Of a stretch of DNA of 64,000 nt, positions 59,255-64,000 are shown in pieces (positions within the stretch are counted from its first letter, which is position 1; each line of letters opens with the position of its first letter). The DNA comes from Saccharomyces uvarum. Lineage: Eukaryota > Ascomycota > Saccharomycetes > Saccharomycetales > Saccharomycetaceae. The position numbers and the translations under genes are program-made. Location: positions 248,001-312,000 of the forward strand of contig OX365942.1 of NCBI GenBank assembly GCA_947243795.1, written 5' to 3'. Under the pieces are notes generated by a model. The model worked only from the letters and a program-made list of their open reading frames with translations. It ran no database searches and was not told the origin of the DNA.

Positions 59255-60295
59255 CTATTGTTTGGTTTCGCTGTCTGGAGTGTCTTCGGTAGATGGGGCA
59301 TCTGCTCCACCAAATAGACTGCCCGCCATGTTTCTAAGGGCAGGGTTCTTCATCAAGTCAGACAAATTTGGAGTTCCCCCACCAGAAGTAAAGCCTTCAG
59401 CCATTTGCCTGATACTAGGATCTTGCATCATGTTTTGAATATTTTGCATAGCACCAGGATTGCTCATCATCTTTTGTGCAGCTTGCATTAATTGTGGGTT
59501 ATTCATCAAACCACCAAGACCGCCACCTAGTAAAGAGCCTAGGTCTGGTAATCCGCCTGCACCAGCACCTTGACCAGCATTGGCGCCAGCATCCCTTGTT
59601 TGTTCTGGAGCCGTTTTCTCCAAGTTCAAAGATTGTTCGACCCTCTTCTTAGCACTTTCATAATCTCTTTTCATGGCATCTGTTGCGTTATCACCTTCAA
59701 TGTCAAGGACCTTCTTGTATGCTTCAAGGGCTTCTTCGGGCTTACCTTGCGCATATTTGGCAAAACCTAATCTAGAGTAACCTCTAAAATAAGATGGGTC
59801 GACAGAAATTGCAGATTCGGCGTCTTTGATCGCTTCATCGTATTCTTTCAAAGATGAATGGGCTGCTGCTCTGTTGGCGTAATAGATAGCATTTGTTGGT
59901 AGAACGTCGATGGCTTCAGTATATTTTTTGATGGCAAGTTCGTATTCTTTGTTAGCCATGGCTTTGTTACCTTGAATTTTCAAGTCTTCAGCCTTGGCCT
60001 TGGTTTCGGCATCTTCTTCTGGAATATTAACTTCGACATTTTGAGCATCATCCTTTTTACCTGATTCTGGGGATTTTGATGCTGAACTTAGTAGCTTGTT
60101 TAAACTTTGGCCCTTGAATGTGGACTTGTCTAAGATGCTTGATACTGCATCTCTCTCAAAGCCAAAGGCTTCAGAGATACAGTCCATAGCGACATTCAAA
60201 GAATCAGCGCTGTCTTCTGAGACTTCTTTCTTTTCCACAATGGAGGAAAAGTAGTTTACAATAAGGGACGCAATTTCTTCTTTTGAGGCAGACAT
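59255..60295 (-). CDS. SGT2: Small glutamine-rich TPR co-chaperone of the GET pathway
   Basis: 346 aa, the S. cerevisiae length. It receives tail-anchored proteins and hands them to Get3 through Get4-Get5. An N-terminal dimerisation domain binding Get5 (about 1-72) is followed by three TPR repeats (about 103-205: KIQGNKAMANKEYELAIKKYTEAID, YANRAAAHSSLKEYDEAIKDAE and SRLGFAKYAQGKPEEALEAYKKVL). These bind Hsp70/Hsp90-type tails. The C-terminal region is Gly/Met/Gln/Asn-rich with STI1-like NPQLMQAAQKMMSNPG and PSIRQMAEGF, the substrate-binding part. Confidence 0.97.
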   Translation of the reverse strand: MSASKEEIASLIVNYFSSIVEKKEVSEDSADSLNVAMDCISEAFGFERDAVSSILDKSTFKGQSLNKLLSSASKSPESGKKDDAQNVEVNIPEEDAETKAKAEDLKIQGNKAMANKEYELAIKKYTEAIDVLPTNAIYYANRAAAHSSLKEYDEAIKDAESAISVDPSYFRGYSRLGFAKYAQGKPEEALEAYKKVLDIEGDNATDAMKRDYESAKKRVEQSLNLEKTAPEQTRDAGANAGQGAGAGGLPDLGSLLGGGLGGLMNNPQLMQAAQKMMSNPGAMQNIQNMMQDPSIRQMAEGFTSGGGTPNLSDLMKNPALRNMAGSLFGGADAPSTEDTPDSETKQ

Positions 60296-60629
60296 CGTAC
60301 AATTACTTTTATACCGACAAGTGTTCTTCAGTCAGGAACCTATATCAAGCAGTCTGGTTATATCAAGACTCATTATATATATGGTGGCAAAATTCGGGAT
60401 TAAACTAACTGCAATAAAACCTTCTCGGATCTTCCATTTTTTTCGATTGGAAAAATCCAAGGTTTGAAAAAGAATGAAAAACTACAAAAAAAAGGTACAA
60501 ATTTAATTGAACAATGGTAGGGATGACAACGGAAGAGAAAAACAGACAATAAGTGAGCTGCAATCGTTCTAGATACGACCATGTAAGTCCTTTACATCTA
60601 GATTTCCTGCATGTTCTAGAAAAAAAAAT
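60296..60629. promoter_or_regulatory. SGT2 promoter region with a near heat-shock element
   Basis: 334 bp between SGT2 and tRNA-Arg. TTCtcGGAtcTTC at 60422-60434 fits the TTCnnGAAnnTTC Hsf1 pattern with one mismatch. A T9-type tract at 60620-60628 serves the tRNA terminator. Confidence 0.45.
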
Positions 60630-60702
60630 CTTCCCCGCCAGGACTTGAACCTGGAATCTTCTGGTTCGTAGCCAGACGCCGTGACCATTGGGCCACGAGG
60701 AA
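60630..60702 (-). tRNA. tRNA-Arg (ACG)
   Basis: A 73-nt minus-strand gene: 5' TTCCTCG at 60702, 3' CGGGGAA plus discriminator G at 60630. The acceptor stem pairs with one T-G. Anticodon ACG (60669-60667; A to inosine) decodes CGU/CGC/CGA. B box GGTTCAAGTCC lies in the T arm. There is no intron. The run of T (60628-60620) is the Pol III terminator. Confidence 0.98.
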
Positions 60703-61535
60703 CAGATGTTACAATACGAAAATTTAGTTCATTTATGAGCACTGGTCATTAAACTTTAAATGGCTTGGCATCTATTATAATTGGCACGTGAGAGAAACAG
60801 ACGTTTGGGTAATTAAATGATTATGACCGAGGCTAGATGCTAAAACATCTTATTTGAATATCAGAAATGCGATGTGGAGATATCCTAGTTATGTTTATAA
60901 ATGATTATAAAAGGAAGATGAATAACGATGGATATCTCAAGGCTTCCAGTGAAGACGATTCCCATGAGGTACTGAATATTTTTCACGGCAATAAAATAAT
61001 AATGCCTTTAATAATAGTATATATACGATACCAACAGCCATTTCTACACCCGAATAGGACATACGATTAATAACCGTGACCACACACCTCACGTTTTATA
61101 GCAAAACGGAGTGATGGAGGTGTAGCGTCACTGATAAACAGCTATTCATATTCACCAAATTTGTTAACTGTATTGGTTTGCGCATTTATGAGTTACACAA
61201 CGCTTGGTAGTTCTTGACTAGCATACGCCCATGTACGGCATTGGCTGCAATAAATTTAGTTTGTTTAGTGCTTCTTAAGCCTATATAACTATAGAGTTGG
61301 TATTTATAAATATATCATAAAAAAAATAACTGATTTTAATTTGTAGTTCCTATTTATTGTTTCTTTTCTTCTTCTTCATTTTCTCTTTTGAAAATGTATA
61401 TAAAGTTTTAAAAAAAGTCATTATATAAAAAAAAGAAGATCATTTGGTAAATGAAATTTAAGAAGCATAAAATTAATGAGGGGGAATAAGAGGTTTTTGG
61501 AGTAGTATAAGAATATAATAGTTTTTAGTAGTTCT
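60703..61535. other. tRNA-Arg to SLG1 intergenic region
   Basis: 833 bp. No full LTR is seen despite the neighbouring tRNA. A 67-codon frame (60867-61070) looks random. From 61300 on the DNA is A/T-rich and probably belongs to the SLG1 3' region. Confidence 0.45.
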
Positions 61536-62609
61536 TCAATCAGCTTCATCTGGATTAACCACTGTTAGAACATTATTTTTTCCTCCCGGTCCGCCATTTA
61601 TAAATGTTCCGTTGCTTATTCTTCTTGAATCATCGAATGGATTTGTATCCGTCGGAACATTCGTATGCTCTTCTTCGATACTTCCGGTCGAAGGGCCATG
61701 ATTAGACGAAAACGAAGAAGCATATAACTTATCTGGGTATTCCACTGGTTTTATAGCCTCTTGGTATTCTTTTTCCATTCTATCTTGTTCACGTTTCATG
61801 TTGATATGTCTAACAATCAATAGAATACCAAGTGCAATTGCTACGGCTCCGACAACACCACCGACAACACCACCAACAATTGCCCCGACATTGGCCTTCT
61901 TGTGTGTACTCTTTCCACTCGTCGAGTCTGATGCAGCTGTACCGGTGGCAGATCCTGAGCTCTGAGCACTTTTCGTAATTGTATTCGTCACAAATATTGT
62001 AGAACCACCCTCAGTGTGGAGAGCGGTAGAGTATATTACGGAAGTGGCATCTTGAGAACTAGTACTACTGGTCGTCAAAGTGTTTGCATTTTGTGAGCTT
62101 TGTGACGTTGTGGAAGACGTTGTGGAAGAAGTTGTGGAAGACGTTGTGGAAGAAGTTGTGGAAGACGTTGTGGAAGACGTTGTGGAAGACGTTGTAGAAG
62201 ACGTTGTAGAAGACGTTGTGGAAGAACTGGTCTGGCTATCAGAGTCAGAACTACTCACGCTATCACTGCTTGTATCGGATCCAATCTGGTATACAGAGTA
62301 CGCGTCTGTACCACCACACATTTCGGTACCGTAACCTAAACAATATGCGTTACATGAAGTCGACGTAGATTCTGAACCGGAGGGGTTTGTACTGCCGCAA
62401 AAACACTCAGAATGATTAAAAAGTGCAAAGTAGCTTGCACCTTTTGCATTACACTTTCCATAACAGTACGAACTTGTCTGGTAGGAATACGAATCGTCTT
62501 GTGAAAAGTCGGAAGGCAGTGAGCTAAAACAGTCTACCAACGTATAGGTGCTTGCTTGCGATAAAGCGGGCAATACAGCCAGAAGCAAACTAAATTTGTT
62601 CAGTCTCAT
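61536..62609 (-). CDS. SLG1: Cell-wall stress sensor Slg1/Wsc1
   Basis: 357 aa (S. cerevisiae 378). It is the main plasma-membrane sensor of the cell-wall integrity pathway, signalling through Rom2 and Rho1 to Pkc1. A signal peptide (about 1-20) and a WSC domain with eight-cysteine pattern (about 22-110) are followed by a mannosylated Ser/Thr rod. The rod contains ten Thr-Thr-Ser-Ser units (62107-62226). A membrane segment (about 242-266, GAIVGGVVGGVVGAVAIALGILLIV) leads into a cytoplasmic tail with the DxxxNPF-type motif TNPFDDSRRISNGTFING. The shorter length lies mainly in the repeat rod. Start preceded by a normal leader. Confidence 0.97.
   Translation of the reverse strand: MRLNKFSLLLAVLPALSQASTYTLVDCFSSLPSDFSQDDSYSYQTSSYCYGKCNAKGASYFALFNHSECFCGSTNPSGSESTSTSCNAYCLGYGTEMCGGTDAYSVYQIGSDTSSDSVSSSDSDSQTSSSTTSSTTSSTTSSTTSSTTSSTTSSTTSSTTSSTTSSTTSQSSQNANTLTTSSTSSQDATSVIYSTALHTEGGSTIFVTNTITKSAQSSGSATGTAASDSTSGKSTHKKANVGAIVGGVVGGVVGAVAIALGILLIVRHINMKREQDRMEKEYQEAIKPVEYPDKLYASSFSSNHGPSTGSIEEEHTNVPTDTNPFDDSRRISNGTFINGGPGGKNNVLTVVNPDEAD
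62107..62226. repeat. 12-bp tandem repeat in SLG1 encoding (Thr-Thr-Ser-Ser)10
   Basis: Ten head-to-tail 12-bp units of pattern GTTGTNGAAGAM on the plus strand, encoding TTSS on the minus strand. Units differ only at two synonymous positions. Expected to vary in copy number and so in sensor stalk length. Confidence 0.95.
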
Positions 62610-64000
62610 GTTGTGCTTTGAATTTCCTTATGCTAGTTCTTATACCAGCTGAAGTATTATCCTAAATAGATGAGTTTCCTTCAAAACCTCTTTTTCTTTT
62701 TTCTTGGTTTTCTTTCTGCCTCTCCTTATTTTAAACTTATGGACGATGATGGCTTCTCTTTTGCTGTTGTGCGCCTGTTTTGCAGAGGGTGAGTGTCAAG
62801 TACGAAGTGTCTTTTAATGTTAGCCCTACTTTGGGTTTGCTGCGTTATACAAGAAAGCTTCTATCGCACTAAATTCTTCCAAATGAGGCTATGATACGCC
62901 AAACCGCTTTTTATTTTCCCCTCCGTTTCCCTCCGTTTCTCTTCGAAAATTACATTAACCTCTTCACGGTGTAGCGGTATTTCCATCTTGAGATAGGAAA
63001 GGCGGAGAAAAATTTTCTGAGAGAAAAGAATCTTGAGAATGTGATGGATGATTTTACAAATCTTTCAATGAAAGAGCGCGTGCTTTGCAGTTCATTTCCT
63101 ACGTCAACAAGTGAAGTGGAGTTGACGTGGCTCTATTTATTGTATTATTGCTTATCATTCGTAGGGGGCCGCAAGGCGGGCAAGAAAAGATATACAAGAG
63201 GGATGGGATGGCACGCACTACCGTCGCTGGCCTCGATACCGGCGCCGGCACTGGTGGAATGGCTCATTTCATCATCCAAAGCCGACAAGAAAGTTAAACA
63301 GGGCAGGTTAGGAATGATAGCATGCAAGACAGGGAAATGAATGTGCAACGATCTTGATTTTAAGGCTACATGTAAAAATTAAAATCACCGTAGATATCTT
63401 AAATAATCGTAAGCAGCTTGCAAGGCTTTTTAGTTGCAAAACACTACCCAACGTAGTCCTATGCGGTAAGCCCCATGGAGGTAAAGAAACTATCTGGAGA
63501 ACAATGAATTAGTGAGGGGCCTCACAGGTTGGCCAGAATGATAAATAGGAAACAGCTCTTTGAACGGGATTCAGAACTCTACAGCGTAAGCATACAAAAA
63601 CCTAATCTTAAAAAAAATATAAGTGAATACAGGCAAGGAACCGACTGCGGCTAGAGTGCTAAGATAGAATGTCATTGTTTTCTCGATAGGCCTCAAATCT
63701 TGCGATTTATATATCTTTCATTCTTACGGCGTACAGAGAGCCTCGTCCCAGCAAACGCGCTGCCATCCTCTAAAAGAACCTCCCAAACGGAAATGCGGTC
63801 TACCAAAAAAGCCAAGTCAGCGAACCATATTTACGCTTTCGTTAACCAAACGGATGTTGATAAGGAACCGTGCTAAAAAGGGCAATATATGGGGTTCACG
63901 GTTTCCCGGGTGCCAGTCTAATAATTCGTTTACAGCGCATGACAGGCACTCCGGAGGAATCCAAGATCAGAAAAAGGCACACATACCGCACAGGGAAGAA
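62610..64000. promoter_or_regulatory. SLG1 upstream region and probable TIR4 promoter at the right edge
   Basis: 1.39 kb. By synteny TIR4 (YOR009W, anaerobic/cold-induced wall mannoprotein) would begin beyond 64000. TCATTGTTTTCTC (63672-63684) is a near-match to the Rox1 hypoxic repressor site, and AGGCCT-like words (63689-63694) resemble Mot3 sites, consistent with such a promoter. A small minus-strand ORF (63145-63348) is listed separately. Confidence 0.4.
63145..63348 (-). CDS. Hypothetical small protein, possible YOR008C-A counterpart
   Basis: A 67-codon minus-strand frame whose N-terminus (MHIHFPVLHAIIPNLPCLTF) is hydrophobic, then a small-residue Ser/Ala/Gly-rich middle and a Pro/Leu-rich end. 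S. cerevisiae has a small uncharacterised gene, YOR008C-A (about 74 aa, possible transmembrane segment), in about this place and orientation. That is the only basis for the link. An overlapping plus-strand frame (63041-63340) competes with it. Confidence 0.3.
   Translation of the reverse strand: MHIHFPVLHAIIPNLPCLTFLSALDDEMSHSTSAGAGIEASDGSACHPIPLVYLFLPALRPPTNDKQ

Noticed and set aside
62080-62334. 84-codon plus-strand ORF of Val-Glu-Asp repeats; also considered as a CRISPR-like array
   Set aside because: It is the antisense of the Thr-Thr-Ser-Ser repeat in SLG1. Units are contiguous 12-mers without spacers, so it is a coding minisatellite, not CRISPR.
1-64000. Spliceosomal introns, snoRNA genes and horizontally acquired clusters
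   Set aside because: All protein genes read as single exons. No C/D or H/ACA gene or foreign gene block was recognised by eye, though short ncRNAs could be missed without covariance searches.

Overview
The window is nuclear DNA from a budding yeast of the genus Saccharomyces. It covers the centromere-proximal part of the chromosome XV equivalent and includes the centromere. Gene order matches, from memory, S. cerevisiae YOL021C (DIS3) to YOL001W (PHO80), the centromere, then YOR001W (RRP6) to YOR008C (SLG1). The proteins are close to but clearly not identical with the S. cerevisiae ones: roughly 95% for DIS3 and much less for IRC10. A non-cerevisiae member of the clade (for example S. mikatae, S. 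kudriavzevii, S. arboricola or S. uvarum) therefore fits better than S. cerevisiae. No protein gene needs an intron. No synteny break was seen.

Layout. 1-1749: a tRNA-Gly gene flanked by two solo LTRs, each with a perfect 5-bp target duplication, plus a short dehydrogenase-like gene relic. 1750-16000: DIS3, TAT2, intron-bearing tRNA-Tyr, TOS7, TLG2, ESC8, CMK2. 16000-21360: fast-evolving territory with IRC10, a long gap, a YOL014W-like ORF, a decayed Ty1/Ty2-type delta LTR and intron-bearing tRNA-Pro. 21360-46450: HRD1, HTZ1, PLB3, RCL1, MDM12, COQ10, CSI2, TOP1, RPB11, SIN3, PFA4, IZH2, PHO80. 46797-46914: a point centromere (CDEI-CDEII-CDEIII on the minus strand). 47063-62609: RRP6, ALG6, YSP3, UTP23, DNL4, TSR3, SGT2, tRNA-Arg, SLG1. 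62610-64000: a long promoter-like gap leading off the right edge, where TIR4 would be expected.

Functional themes. RNA processing and ribosome biogenesis are prominent (DIS3, RRP6, RCL1, UTP23, TSR3). Several of these have PAC and/or RRPE promoter elements readable in the sequence. Chromatin and DNA genes are HTZ1, SIN3, ESC8, TOP1 and DNL4. Membrane and secretory genes are TAT2, TLG2, HRD1, PFA4, ALG6, SLG1, TOS7, CSI2 and SGT2. PFA4 palmitoylates amino-acid permeases such as TAT2, so this enzyme-substrate pair lies in one window.

Limits. Orthology is assigned by recognising protein sequences and motifs, not by a search. No new multi-gene system was found. The points most worth following are the second CDEIII-like motif beside the centromere, the LTR/tRNA/relic cluster, the YOL014W-like protein whose five cysteines are all followed by glycine, a few unannotated small ORFs, and promoter motifs such as the IZH2 zinc-response element and the UTP23 GCGAT tandem.
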